Source: Paracentrotus lividus (taxonomy: Eukaryota; Echinodermata; Echinoidea; Camarodonta; Echinidae). Taken from it: 64,000 nucleotides of DNA. Shown here one piece after another: positions 36,360 to 48,650 of this stretch; position 1 is the stretch's first letter, and each line of letters opens with the position of its first letter. The notes under the pieces were generated by a model. That model saw nothing but the letters and a program-made list of their open reading frames with translations. It ran no database searches and was not told where the DNA came from. The position numbers and the translations under genes were made by a program. The stretch lies in NCBI GenBank assembly GCA_940671915.1, contig CALNVZ010003435.1, positions 17,253,608 through 17,317,607 on the forward strand, written 5' to 3'.

Positions 36360-36690
36360 CCATCCCTATTCACAAAATTGGAAGCATCGCCAAGTGGCTT
36401 CATTTTTGGGGTAGGAGAGCTGGGATTCAGACATTATTTGTTTTCATCAAGACTAAACAAAATAAGGTGATTTTCCCCAAAATTTTGAGATACAAGAATT
36501 AAATCGATTAATTAGTTTGTGATCCATCGCTAATCACAAAATTGGAAGCATCGCTAATCACAAAATTGGAAGCATCGCCAGGTGGCTTCAATTTTGGGGT
36601 ACGAGAGCTGGGATTCAGACATTATTTGTTTTCATCAAGACTAAACAAAATAAGGTGATTTTCACAAAAATTTTGAGATACAAGATTTGA
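36360..36690. repeat. Intronic tandem duplication, about 190-bp unit
   Basis: A segment beginning CACAAAATTGGAAGCATCGC and continuing through GAGCTGGGATTCAGACATTA to GATTTTC...AAAATTTTGAGATACAAG occurs twice, with a further short duplication of its start at 36533-36555. Its first 50 bases resemble the exon 6/intron border (see findings). Confidence 0.8.
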
Positions 36691-37467
36691 AACAAGAGAT
36701 GGCGCTTTAGATATTTAACTACTTTGTCAGCTGGAATAAAACTGAGTAGATACTAATACTAATTTTGACTAAATTGACAGTTTATTTGAACAAATTTGAT
36801 CCAGAAATGGCTGAAATACATATTTAAAAAAAACCTTCTCTCAGTTAATGTGAGCACATGGTAATATTACTTCAACTGCCTCGGCAAACGTAAATCAAGT
36901 AAATCACAAAACCAAATTTCGCCAGAATTCATGAAACAAATATGAAACAATTTCTCCCACTTACATGAAATGTCTGTTTTCATGCATGCAGAGTGATATG
37001 AGACACCTTTCAGCAATATTCAGCAGACATTCTCTGCCGTTCACATTACTATTGATACTTTGAACAGGACAAAAACATGTCATACAATCAAACTATCACA
37101 ATATATAAACCACAGAACAGTGCTGTAAAACTGTCCCTGGCCAGTCCGTATTCACAAAAATGGCCTAAAGTTAAGCCTAGCTTAAATCTATGGTTTAACT
37201 ATGACTAGTAAAATGGGACACTATCTTGAAATGTGAATGTTCAATTTATCAGAATTGTTGGTACTTTAATTATTAAAAAATGCATGAGAATGATAAGTCC
37301 AAAGTTTCTTAACCACTAAATCATGACTCCAGAATCCAGTAAACGTGTAAGGAACATTGCAATGTAGAAAAATGTGTCACCCATTTTGCTAGCCATAGTT
37401 AAATCACAGATTTAAGCTTGGTTAACTTTAGACCATCTTCGTGAATATGGATCATTCTGTTTCTCAC

Positions 37468-37621
37468 CTGAGTGACTTATGACTTTCTACCATGAGCTTG
37501 CCAAACAGTTCATAGTCTCCATTCTGCAGGGCTGTTGCTGCATCGGCCGTCCTCTTAATTTCACCGATCACATGGCGGGCTCGGTTGTACACAACTTGCT
37601 CTATATCATTCATATTGGTGG
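37468..37621 (-). CDS. GALK1: Galactokinase exon 5
   Basis: Acceptor TGACTGCAG and donor GTGAGA bound 154 nt with one open frame: [50 protein letters not shown]. The human protein has the comparable [20 protein letters not shown] and LMVESHRSLR segments. Phase 1 in, phase 2 out. No start codon is needed here, so the exon is hidden in an ordinary open-frame search. Confidence 0.94.
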
Positions 37622-38268
37622 CTGCAGTCAGGGAGGAAATATAAACCCATTCAGATTGCTATAATGTGGTGATCATATCGGATTTGGTGTGGGAGCACAG
37701 ACAAGGAGAAATGGGGTGGGGGAGGTGGAGTATTTGTGTTTGCCAAGAGATATCTGCTCGTCCAATGATTCTACAGTTGAACTATTATCATATATATTCA
37801 AATTATAAAGGGAAAAAAAAAATCAAGATGCTAGCAGAGGCCTGGTAATGATAACAACCAATAAACAGATGTGCAGCTTGGAAAAAACACCCCATGTTTG
37901 TATAAAACTTACTGTACAAAAATGGGCTGATGGGTTTGAAAAATCTAGTGTGGAGCAATGCCTTATCATTATAACCCGCACCTCATATTAATTTCAAACT
38001 TACAAGTTATTCAAACACTGAGGCCCATATTCTGAACCAAAGGCTGAGTTTGTTTGAGTCACAAGTTCGTGCAAAGCTATTTTCTGATCCCTTTGATGTA
38101 TCAAGCAACATCAGACAAACTTGCAACTCACACAAACTCAGGCTTCGCTCCAGGTATGGGCCATTGTCAGATTGAGTCCTTCACTTGCTCACAAGAAGAA
38201 CTTGTTTGGAGAAGGGGTTTGTTTAAAATTCGACACGATCTGCATCTTTGAAGTCTTGTTTTAATTAC

Positions 38269-38450
38269 CATCTAAATCAGCTAGTGTTGCATCTCTGAGA
38301 CTCTTCTTGCCCAACATAGCAGCAGCCTTTTCACACTGCTTCCTCCTAGTGGGGTACTCACTGCCAGTCAGCTCATGCTTTACATTGGAGTTTGTGACGA
38401 GGACTACGACATCTGGGTTGTTCAAGGGTACCTGAGTCACTTCCATGGTC
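38269..38450 (-). CDS. GALK1: Galactokinase exon 4
   Basis: Acceptor TTGCTTTAG and donor GTAATT enclose 182 nt reading [40 protein letters not shown] and [20 protein letters not shown]. The TNSNVKH and [11 protein letters not shown] segments are hallmark galactokinase sequence. The codon split at the start (AG plus G, Arg) follows LLLDC of exon 3. Confidence 0.95.
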
Positions 38451-38540
38451 CTAAAGCAATGAGAAAAAACAGGTAAATTGCCCATAGGTCTAAACCCGCT
38501 ATAGTATAAATAATGCCTACATGTATTTGGACTCATTCTA

Positions 38541-38875
38541 CATTATCTAATTCCATTTCTTTTACAACAAGTTCGTCTAATTACCTTTTTGTGTATTTTC
38601 CACTTCGCCTATTTACCATTTTATCTAATTCCCATTTCATCTGATGTTAGCTTGGTCTAACACCACTTGGTCAATTCCTGTAACAAACAGTCAATAGACC
38701 AAACATTAGGCCTAATTGTCACAAAAGACCAAGTAATAATTTGACAAAGTGAAAATTAGACTGTATTTGGCCAATGGGAAATTAGATGAATTGTTAGTAG
38801 ACCAAATGGAATTAGCCCATGCGGTATTAGACAATCAGAAAATGGGTCTATCTGCTGTTAGACCAAGTGGATATA
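38541..38875 (-). mobile_element. TTGGTCTAAT foldback element, copy 1
   Basis: About 335 bp are built of repeated words TCTAATT, TTGGTCTAA and their complements TTAGACCAA. The first half is largely the inverse of the second, so the strand can fold into one long hairpin. The outer end reads GTTAGACCAAGTGGATATA. The same family, in the opposite orientation, occupies 63594-64000. Confidence 0.75.
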
Positions 38876-39549
38876 CCCCCCCCCCTTCAAAAGAAAGAAA
38901 AAATGTATGAAGGTAAAGATCTCGAGTGCTATCCTGAAAAATTAAAAATCTAATCGACTGTGAAGACATAGCATTGTTTTAAAATTTTAAATTAATTGAA
39001 TACCATAGGATGTTTGTAGCTACCAAATTTCTGAAACCTGTCTCATCCAGGGGCATGGGAGCCAGGGGGGAAAGACCGGTGAGAGGCTCTTTTTTAAGCT
39101 GTCGAAATTCTGGTAAAGTAAAGAAGTGTTTGTTTTAACCCTTGAAAGGTGCTTTATCTCACTTGACTAATATCCCCACCCCCTGGAAAATACACTATAA
39201 GTGCCCTCACAGTCAACTGACCTTGGAGAGTACTTTGACCCATGATTTAAGTTCATTCAACTGAAAAAGCTAGTATGTCAATCAAAACATGGTTATCACT
39301 ACCAAAATATTAGCTACAATTTTTGCTTTCTTGCACGAAAATTCAGTAGCTATTTTAATGTATTTTATCTAATATCCCATATCAGAGCCTAGTTCAATAA
39401 CAGTTTTAACTTGTATTTTATCTTATTTTTTATTTCTCACCCAGAACATTTGTAAATCTTTTACCCTGCCACTTAACCTTCCCCCGCCAAATATCACTGA
39501 ACTAGTTTTGTTCATTTTCTCCTCTTAATTAATTTTCTTGAGTTCTTTA

Positions 39550-39627
39550 CAGGGGCCGCGGAGCGTTTTTGAAAGTGGAGGGGCTGAACCGAAAGCCCAG
39601 CCCCCCCCCCCGGCTCCGCGGCCCCTG
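39550..39627 (-). mobile_element. hAT-like CAGGGGC...CCCTG element, copy 3 (internally deleted)
   Basis: Only 78 bp, but with both complete ends (CAGGGGCCGCGGAGCG and CGGCTCCGCGGCCCCTG) and a perfect 5-bp flanking repeat CTTTA (39545-39549 and 39628-39632). Orientation is opposite to copies 1 and 2. The central A-rich part is missing. Confidence 0.85.
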
Positions 39628-39714
39628 CTTTACCCCTCCCAGCTTATTCTTCCCAATCTCTTTATCTGATTTTCAAATATATTTGTAATGGCCTTGCTAA
39701 TTTGGGTAATATAT

Positions 39715-39719
39715 TCTCT

Positions 39720-39757
<38 letters not shown>

Positions 39758-39767
39758 TCTCTCTCTC
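39715..39767. repeat. (CT)n microsatellite
   Basis: CT repeat in the GALK1 intron between exons 4 and 3. Confidence 0.9.
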
Positions 39768-40790
39768 CAATTTTGGGTGTATCACTATCAGGGGATTTTT
39801 ATTTATTAGTTTTATTTGTTCATTTTTTAAAATAATTTTTTACCATGCAAATTTTGTATAAAAGAAAAACAGCACTCCTATTATCAAATGCTGGGAACAC
39901 CCCATGATGTTGGAACCAAATCACATATGTCATTAAAGCAATATCTCCATACTGAACACATGTGTAGGCACATGAGCACTTATATAAAATTGGGACAGAA
40001 ACAACGACCTCTTTATAACGGTTTCTCGTTGTATTAACAGTTGTTATGTCATCAGCAGACTGGATCAAATTTGTATAATTTACCTCAGAAGATAATGAAA
40101 GAAGATAAAGTAGCATTAATCTGTTATAAATGTTTCATGTACATTAACTCACCCCTTGATAAATATCAATTGTATTGGCCTTGAGGTGTCTGGCTGCAAA
40201 TAAAATTAACAGGGCACTATACTTGTTCAGATACAATGTACATAGGTATGGACACCTCAAAATCTTGACTATGCCTGTTTTATATAATCTTTCATTTTGG
40301 GTGTCAAGGTTTTAAACACAACCAAACAAAGCTGGCAGTGAGTGTTTCAGACTATCACTACATCAAAATTATCATTTATTATTATTATCATATTAAGCAT
40401 TGAATTTTCAAATAAGAAAAATTTAGATCTAAATCCTGGTTTGTTTGCAATTAAAGCTCTATTTGTCATTTAAAAAGACAATCTCAGATCTCTGAAAGTT
40501 GAAAACACACCTACTGACACAAAATTCCCATCTATGAATTTGCTTTAAACCTTCATCCCTCAAACTGCCCATTGCCTTAATTCTCCTCAAATTGTCAGTA
40601 ACAGTCCTTCAGTATTTTTCTCATTCTAGCCTCTCAAAAAGCCTGTGCCCGATTTACAGCTACAAATGTATCTCTTTACAGCGCCTGTAACCGCCCATCT
40701 GTCTTTTCTCACAGAGTTAAAAAGAGTCAAGGAAATCTGCAAAACAATAAAAAATGTTAATTTTAGACTTTCTGAATCTATAATGTTTCA

Positions 40791-41882
40791 TATAAACCCC
40801 TCCCAAAAAGTTTCGCAAATCGATTTTGGGCAATGATAACTTTTAAGGTGCGCTAAAGTTATTCCTGATTTTTGTACCATTGGAAAGAAAATTCATTCAC
40901 CTTTGTATTGATAGCATATTTGTAATGAGTGTGTCATGCTTAAATGCACAGAATATCAGAATATGGAGAAAAGTAAAACGTCAAATGTTGTAAAATGCAC
41001 TTTTATTGCACATTGAAGTTCCGCAACTTGACTTAAAACCATAATAACTTTTAAGGTAATTTATAATTGTTATTGAATTTGGACCATTGTCAAGTTCAGT
41101 TATTCCTCTTTTTATAGATGTATACCTAATTTGTCATGGTGATGTCATGCCCGGGTCCACAGAACCCCTGAATACCCCCTGAATGCAAGGCAAAGCGAAA
41201 GATAATGTTCAGTTTGAATGTTCTTCCACACAACTTTGAATCTTGATACATTTTAATGTGGGTTTTTATCACTATCAATTTTTATAGCATTGAAAAGTTC
41301 ATTTATTCTTTTTTTTATTGATACCCTATTTGCAATGGTAACATCATGTTTGAATGCACATAATTCATGAATATATAGCAAAGTAAACAGTGAACAGTTG
41401 CAAAATGCATTGTCATTGCTCAAATTCAGTAACTTGCAACGGACAATAACACTCACAATAGGCATTCAATTTGCAACATTTGACTTCTGACTTGTCCTAA
41501 GATTCAGGTGATCTGTGCATACAAGAACAACAATATTGTTAAAATTAGGGTATCATTGAAAAGTGGAATAAATGAGCTTGAAAATGGTATAAACTTCAAT
41601 AAAAATTTGAAAATACCCCAAAAGTTACCAGGGCCTAAAGTCGGGATTTGGAATTCAATTTTATCAATAAAAATGCATTTTGCAACATTTCACTATTTAC
41701 TTTTATCCATATTCTGATATTTTGTGCATTTAAGAATGACACAATCATTACAAATAGGATATCAATAAAATGGGGAATAAATTATCTTTCCAATAGTGTA
41801 AATATCAGGAATAACTAAAGTATATTTGAAAAGTTATCATTGCCCAAAGTCAATTTGCGAAACTTATTGTTAGGGGTTTATA
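40791..41882. mobile_element. Mariner-like foldback element of 1.1 kb
   Basis: The left end TATAAACCCCTCCCAAAAAG and the right end ending TTAGGGGTTTATA are inverted. The similarity continues inward (TTGGGCAATGATAACTTTT against AAAAGTTATCATTGCCCAAA, and so on) for most of the element. TA occurs at both borders, as expected for a Tc1/mariner-type target. The interior contains repeated blocks with CACTTTTATTGC-like and ATGCACA words. No transposase frame is seen. Confidence 0.7.
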
Positions 41883-42360
41883 TGTGCTCTTTAAAAAAAA
41901 AAAAAAATGAGTGATAAATGGGAAAGTGTTTTAAAATGAATTGTTTTGTCGATTTCCTCAACTCCTTTCCCGGCGACTTGTGTCTCATTTTGATATGATG
42001 CATCACATATAACTGATAGATAATTTTTTTTCTGAATATTATATATCAATCCTGAAGACGGACCGTCAAGCTGCCCGGAACGTTGAGTCTTCTACACTAC
42101 AACTAAAAGCCTTCCTCACCTCTCTCTTTCTCATCTTGTTTACAGTAATTTTCAGGACTCCATAAAGAAAAAATCCCTCTACTCTAGTTTTTTATCTCAT
42201 GTCTCCATTTCTTCTTTCCTTTTACTCTTCATTTCCCCTTCTACACTCTTTTTTTCTTTCCTTTTTTTCTTAACAAATTCCCTTTCAGAACTAATAATAT
42301 GGTTAACCATAAATCTCATCACATTATCTGAATCCACCATTCAAGCTTCTACTTTCAAGG

Positions 42361-43741
42361 AAAACTAGATGAATCCTCGACCGCGCACGGTCGAAATTTA
42401 TGCCTCCGCCATTGCCAGATCAGAAATATAGGACACATTCATCTATTCATTTTCATTTATACACAGACACTTTTGACCTTGACCTTTGCCCTTGTAACCA
42501 CAAAATCTAATCAGATCATTGTCACCCAAGTATGCACACATGCACATGTACATGTACAAGTATGAAGATGATCTGTCAAATGGTTGTTAAAGCTGGTGTA
42601 TAGTTTCGGGAGAAAGAAAAAATTATTTTGATTCACATTAAGATAAATTATGATAGATTGAATCCAATAACTATAATAAATTTTATAGTACTTGAAATCT
42701 CGTTTTAGTGTCGTTATTTCATAATATAAGGATAAAAAAAGATAAGGCGGGGACCCGTCACAGGTTAGCGCTCACGTGGAAAACCAATGGGGATTCTCTT
42801 GTGGGGTGTTACAACAGATCGTTCGCACTAATTCACGCCGTAACCTCGGGCGTGCGAATTTGTCAGCAGAGGTCTAAACGGCAGTTGGATTGCGCTATAT
42901 TCGAACTTTATAAATGAACATTCCGGAATATTGAAAGGAATGTCACAAGATCTCTCACACATTCTTTTAGTGCAATGTGGACAACATGTAACTACATTTG
43001 ATCGGTTTTGTGCCAATTCCTTTTTTTGCTACCAAAACTATACACCAGGTTTAAAGTTATCATGAAAATAAGCTTTTTAAAACCTATTTGACCTCTATGG
43101 CCTTTGACGATTGTGAACTCAAAATCTTCTTTGATCATTGCCAACCCAGTATGCACACATGTACTAAATAATAAGATAATTAGTAAAACGATTCTTGAGT
43201 TATTGTGAGAATGAGCTTTTTTCACCTATTTATTGACCTCTGCGACCTTTGAACTTTGACCTTGTGACCCCAAAATTTTATCAGATCATTGTCACCTCAG
43301 TATGCACATATGTACCAAGAATGAAGATGATTCGTCACACGATTCGTGAGTTATCATGAGAACAAGCCATTTTCACCTATTTGTTGACCTCTGTGACATT
43401 TGACTTTTGACCTAGTGACCCCAAAATCTGATCAGATCATTGTCATCCCTGTATGCACACATGTACCAAGTATGAAGATGATTAGTGAAACAATTCCTGA
43501 GTTATAGTGAGAACGAGCTATTTTCACCTATTTATTGACCTCAGTGACCCTTGACCTTTGACCTCGTGACCCCAAAATCTAATCAGATCATTGTCACCTC
43601 AGTATGCACACATGTACCAAGAATGAAGATGATCCATTAAACGGTTCTTAAGTTATCGTGAGAACGAAAGTGGGACGGACGTACGGACAACCCGAAAACA
43701 TACATTGTAATGCCTCCGGCGAGACTTCGTCGCGGAGGCAT
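42361..43741 (+). mobile_element. pearl-like tandem-repeat element, copy 1
   Basis: It starts AAACTAGATGAATCCTCGAC with a CGACCGCGCACGGTCG hairpin. Tandem units of about 130-145 bp follow (each with TGACCTTTGACC, CCCCAAAATCTAATCAGATC, TATGCACACATG, TGAAGATGAT, AAGTTATCGTGAGAACGA). It ends in GGGACGGACGTACGGACAAC and a hairpin beginning TGCCTCCGGC. This layout (short head, core tandem repeats, ACGG microsatellite, terminal hairpin) resembles the bivalve pearl/CvA elements, now regarded as Helitron/Helentron-related; that assignment is from memory of the family and is not tested. Confidence 0.7.
42593..43048. mobile_element. MITE with CTGGTGTATAGTTT termini nested in pearl-like element
   Basis: Inverted ends CTGGTGTATAGTTTCGG and CCAAAACTATACACCAG interrupt one core repeat exactly within GTTAAAG|TTATC. 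Flanking TTAAAG is repeated on both sides. Removing the element and one flank restores a normal core unit. Confidence 0.75.
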
Positions 43742-44575
43742 AAAAAAAACAAGCCATTTTCACATGTACAATGACATTTGTGACCTTTGACATCTGACCT
43801 CATAACCTCAAAATCTACTCATTTCATTATCCCTCCCATATGCACACATGACCAAAGTTTGAAGTTGATCTGTCAAACGGTTCATAAGTTATGGCAAGAA
43901 CAAGCCATTTTCATGCATACAATGGCCTCTGTGACCTGTGACCTTTGACCTCATGATCCCCACATTTAATCAGTTCATTGCTCCTCCCATATGCACATAT
44001 TACCCAAGTTTGAAGATGATCCGTTACACAGTTCTTAAGTTATCACGAGAACAAACTATTTTTATGTATACAATGACCTCTGTGACCTTTGACCTTTGAC
44101 CCCAAAATCTAATCAGTTTATTGCCCCTCCCATATGCACACATTACTCAAGTTTGAAGTTGACCCGTCACACAGTTCTTAAGTTATTGTGAGAACGAACC
44201 ATTTTCATGTATACAATGACATCTGTGACCTTTGACCTTTGACCCTAAAATCTAATCAGTTCATTGCCCCTCCCATAGGCACACATTACCCAAGTTTGAA
44301 GTTGACCCGTCAAACGGTTTTTAAGTTATGGCGAGAACGAGCCATTTTCATGCATACAATGACCTCTGTGACCTTTGACCTTTGACCTAATGACCCCAAA
44401 GTCTAATCAGATCATTGTCCCTACCATATGCATACATGATCCAAGTTTGAAAGTGATCCGTCAAACGGTTCTTAAGTTATCGCGAGAACGAAAACGGGAC
44501 GGACGTACGGACGGACGGACGGACAACCCGAAAACATAATGCCTCCGGCACCACCTTCGGTGGCGGAGGCATAAT
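43742..44575 (+). mobile_element. pearl-like tandem-repeat element, copy 2
   Basis: It continues directly from copy 1 with five or six further core units but without its own head. It ends in ACGGACGGACGGACGGACAA and the hairpin TGCCTCCGGCACCACCTTCG-GTGGCGGAGGCA. It may be part of one compound element with an internal terminus. Confidence 0.65.
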
Positions 44576-44695
44576 AAAATTTATAGGCAGAATAGCTCTT
44601 AGGAATATGCTGCCCTGGTACACATAACCTCGAAGTTAACATATTTGAGGAGAAGTTCTCTTGATTTCTTTTTCCCAGGCAAAGTTGGAACTTAC

Positions 44696-44951
44696 CTACA
44701 GTCTAGCAGCAAGGCACTTCCTTCCTCAGCCATGACAGACACAAACTGATCCATGATCCCGCAAGGCATCTTGGGAAAATCATGTTCTGCTTTCTGGCAG
44801 GCGAGGGCCTTCTGTTTGAGGTCAGCGGCCTTGCATCCTGTCAGCTCCTCTAGGAATGAGTAGGTCGCAACCTCAAGCGACGCAGAACTGGAAACCCCGC
44901 CTCCAAGGGGTACTGAAGTCACAATGGCAGCATCGAAGGAACATAGGGTAC
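44696..44951 (-). CDS. GALK1: Galactokinase exon 3 (ATP-binding motif and catalytic Asp)
   Basis: Galactokinase phosphorylates alpha-D-galactose with ATP to galactose-1-phosphate, the first committed step of the cytosolic Leloir pathway. This 256-nt exon (acceptor TTTTTCCAG, donor GTAAGT) encodes [60 protein letters not shown] and [17 protein letters not shown] to [20 protein letters not shown] is GHMP-kinase motif 2, the phosphate-binding loop. The Asp in CGIMDQ aligns with human Asp186, the catalytic base. The exon is fully open. Joining exon 2 (phase 1, G plus GT gives Gly) keeps the frame. The overall length predicted from exons 2-7 plus a human-sized exon 1 is about 393 residues, against 392 in human. 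Confidence 0.96.
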
Positions 44952-45207
44952 CTGGAAAAGGAAAAAGTTTTGGTATCAAAGAATGACTAAGAGTTCCGGA
45001 CCATGCTGATCTGACTCTCACAGTATACAATCAATGAAGAGTAGTATAGTATGTGGATCCCAAATACCCTAAATTACACTTGATCATGTACAATATGAAG
45101 CCTAACAATACAAAATATGAAGTCAATATGACCGAGACTGCTCGTTAGCTTACTCACTACACCATCCCCACCGATTTTATGCACACTAATGTATATCCAT
45201 GATAAAA

Positions 45208-46533
45208 TAAAACTAGATGAATCTTCGACCGCGCACGGTCGGAAGGCATGCCTCCGTATTGCCACATCGGAAAAAAAAGGCATGCGCATGTNNNNNNNNN
45301 NNNNNNNNNNNNNNNNTGAGGAATATTTTACAGTCCATGTTATACATAGACATCTGGGACTTTTGGAGATATTGACCCCAAATCTATTAAAGTTGTATCA
45401 TCAGAATTATTATTCAACCTCTTCAGGGAAGGATGGCTACTGGATGTATAATAAAATGGATAACATTGTTAATTGAAATTATACTGTCAAAGGTCCCCTT
45501 CAGAATATAGCCAAACGAGTTCATTTACATAATATCACCAGTGACCTTTGAATGTCCTGACCCGTAAAAACTTAATAGTTCATCTTTCCACTCCACTGAT
45601 ACGCCAAGTTTGAAGTTGACATAAACAGTTTCAGAAGTTACAGCAGCAAGAACGTGCCATTTTCTGTATTAACAACTGCGGTCTGTGAGCTTGACATTTG
45701 CTTCATGACTCAAATAAATAAATTCATTGTCCCTTATCCGATATTGACACATGACCTCAATGTTTGGATGTTCTTCCATGCAAAACTGTTCTTAAGGTTA
45801 TCACAGAACAAGGGCATTTTACGTACAACAGTCCTTGTGGCCTTTGATTTGACCTCATGATCCCCACATTTAATCAGATTCCATTGCTCCACCCTAGCCA
45901 ATATCACATATTACCAACAGTTGAACGAATGATCTGTTACATACAGTTCTTAGTTACACGAGAACAAACTATTTTTATGTAACAAGACCTCTGTGACCTT
46001 TGACCCTTTGACCCCAAAATCTAATCAGTTCATTGCCCTCTCCATATGGCGACACATTCTCAACGTTTGAAGTTGACCCGTCACACAGTCTTAAGTTATT
46101 TGCGAGAACGAACCATTTTCATAGTATACAATGACATCTGTGACCTTTGACCGTTTGACCTTCATGACCCTATCCACATCAGATCCGTCATTGCCGCCTC
46201 CCATAGGCACAACATTACCATATTTCCAATGTTTGAAGTTGCGCCGTCAAACGGTTTTTAAGTTATGGCGAGAACACGCCTATTTCCATGCATACAATGA
46301 ACCTCTGTACTGTTGACCTTGACCTAATGAACCCGCAAAGTCTAATAGTCATTGTCCCTACCATCATGCATACATGATCTAAGTTTGAAAGTGACCGTCA
46401 CGGTTCTTAAGTTATCTCGCGAGAACGAAAACGGGACGGACGTACGGACGGACGGACGTACGACGGACGGACGGACGGAGCAACCCGAAATCATTAATGC
46501 TCCGGCCACCACCTTCCGGTGGCGGAGAATAAA
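45208..46533 (+). mobile_element. pearl-like tandem-repeat element, copy 3 (with gap)
   Basis: Head AAACTAGATGAATCTTCGAC with the CGACCGCGCACGGTCG hairpin, then core repeats after an N gap, then an ACGG microsatellite and the terminal TGCTCCGGCCACCACC hairpin. The core units here carry many more indels than in copies 1-2 although the words match, which suggests low consensus quality beside the gap. Confidence 0.7.
45292..45316. other. Assembly gap of 25 N
   Basis: Fixed-size gap inside the third pearl-like element. A short open frame spanning it is not real. Confidence 0.95.
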
Positions 46534-47689
46534 ATATGTGATCAAACGCATTTAGCCCATACTGTTGCGCATAGTACCGCACACCGGGATTTGATGTCCA
46601 ATTTGCATGAAAGTAAGTTTTAACAGTATATCAAGGGAGGAGATCAACCTGAAAAGAGAGGCCATAGTTAAGTGATTTTGATGTTGTTTTCTGTAAAATA
46701 AGACACCTTGTCTATTCCTAAAAAAAATATATAGCACAATATTTCGAGGTGTCTCTTCAAAATTTGTTGCGATCACCTTTCTAAATTCAAGGGGGCGTCC
46801 TAAAGTGTTCATCTTTTTATGACAAATAGTGTTTTTAGAGATAGCTTTTCTTAAAGAAATAGCAAATCGCATCCAAAATGCGGATCATATGAAGAGGAAA
46901 TAAATTGCCTACAGGCTGAAACGTACTTTAATGACATTCAAATACGTAAAAATGAATAATAGTCCCAGAACAGTTCATTTTTTATATTGTTTTTTCGAAT
47001 GAAAATTGAAATGTAATCTATGATTTATATCTCTCGCACATCTCAAACTTGCGAACGAATTTTTCATTGTAATATTTCTAGAAAATTGTTGAAATATATG
47101 TCACTAAATCTTGTGAGAACTGCAGGTTCGTATATATTATTTAACAAAAAGTTATATCATCTCTAAATCGTAATCGTTGAATTTGTGCGAAATAACATTC
47201 TGTAGATATCTCTGAAAGCTCGGTACGACGAACGTGTTATACTATATTGGACCATGGGTATGAGTGTCTTATAATTAACAAACCATCTTGCAGTCTAACC
47301 CATAACTTCCATTGTACAAACGAAATGATAGATGAATCAGGTATCAGTCTAGGCCCTATGTAGAAAAATCGGATTATAAGCATCACTTTAAATCGCTAAT
47401 ATCAACTTAATAGTAATATTACTTATCAAATCAAAGGGGAAAAAATCTTTATCTGATAACGGAATAATGAGTCTGCACTCTCCATTCCTCTGGGTGCAAC
47501 TATTTCCTTTATTCTGTGAGCCCTACGTATTTTTAATTTTTTTTTAACGATGCATTTTAATATTGTATAACTTATGTAGGAATTCTTCCTTTTTTAAATG
47601 ATGCAAGAGTTCTTGAAAAATATGGACTCAGATCTTTAAACTGCTTGTTGCCTGCTAGGATTTTTTATGGGGGGGTCGGAAATTGAAAA

Positions 47690-48650
47690 GTGAGATTTCA
47701 GAAGGAGTAAAACTTTTCGAGCGCGAGCGAAAATTTGCCTTATACAATATATTTTACCTTATATTTTTTTTTAATTCTTTACGAGGTGATGATCACCTCT
47801 TTTAGCTAAATAAGTTGTGAGCACGAAGCGTGAACGGTAATTATTTTACATTTTCATTACTTTTCCACTTGTGGAGTCAGGAATCATTCCATGGGCCTTT
47901 TATGATAACTCTAGGAGCGCAAAGATCGAGCCAAAATTTGACTCGCTAATGACCTGAAGGTAGTGTATTTTTTGACACATTTTGGCTCTTATACCTTACG
48001 GATCCGTAATAAGGACTTTTATATAAACTTACAGGGTGCGCCCGACCTTCCGCCACCCCCCCCCTGGATCCGCGCCTGGTGTTTTGAAAATTGAAAAGTG
48101 GAGTTTTTGCCAGATTTAAACTTGCGAGCGCAGATCGCGAGCCAGAAAATTTTTGGTCATAATGAATTAAGGTAGTTTATTTTTCTAACATATTTAACCT
48201 CTTATGCTCACAGAGACTCGTAATTAATGATTTGTATAAGGTTTAGACATTCGAAAGTAAACATTTTGCAAGGATTGAACTTGCGAGTGCGAAGCGCGAG
48301 CCGGAATTCTGTTGTTTAATGGCCTGAATATGTACAGTTTGTCTCTTATATCTTTCTGTTTTCTTTTAATTCTTTCACAGTTGATGATCACCTCCCTTTG
48401 TGGAAAAAAAAGTGAACCTTGCCAGTGCAAAGAGCCCTTTCCTTGTATTTCAGGCATATTGTGCCTCATATCTATTTTATAAAGTCTTCACAGACGGATG
48501 ACAAAATTCCTAAAGATACGAACGCGAAGAGCGAGTGGAAAAAAAACACAAAATCACATGAATGCGTGCATTTGAAGCACATTTTCTTTTTGATCTATAA
48601 TTCGGCTTTTCGAACGGAGTGAACATGGCGAGCGCGAAGCGCGAGCCGAA
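47690..48650. repeat. Diverged tandem repeats with GCGAGCGCGAAGCGCGAGCC core
   Basis: A core close to GCGAGCGCGAAGCGCGAGCC followed by AAAATTT recurs at about 47718, 47821, 47934, 48126, 48280, 48518 and 48631, spaced 100-240 bp. Between cores lie TTAATTC and GATGATCACCTCC words. Copy 2 of this block is at 55320-56275. The core occurs again, isolated, at about 8262 and 8378. Confidence 0.7.

Noticed and set aside
44952-45030. Extension of the GALK1 exon 3 open frame to a Met further upstream (minus strand)
   Set aside because: The TTTTTCCAG acceptor, and phase agreement with exon 2, place the exon start at 44951; the extension is intron.
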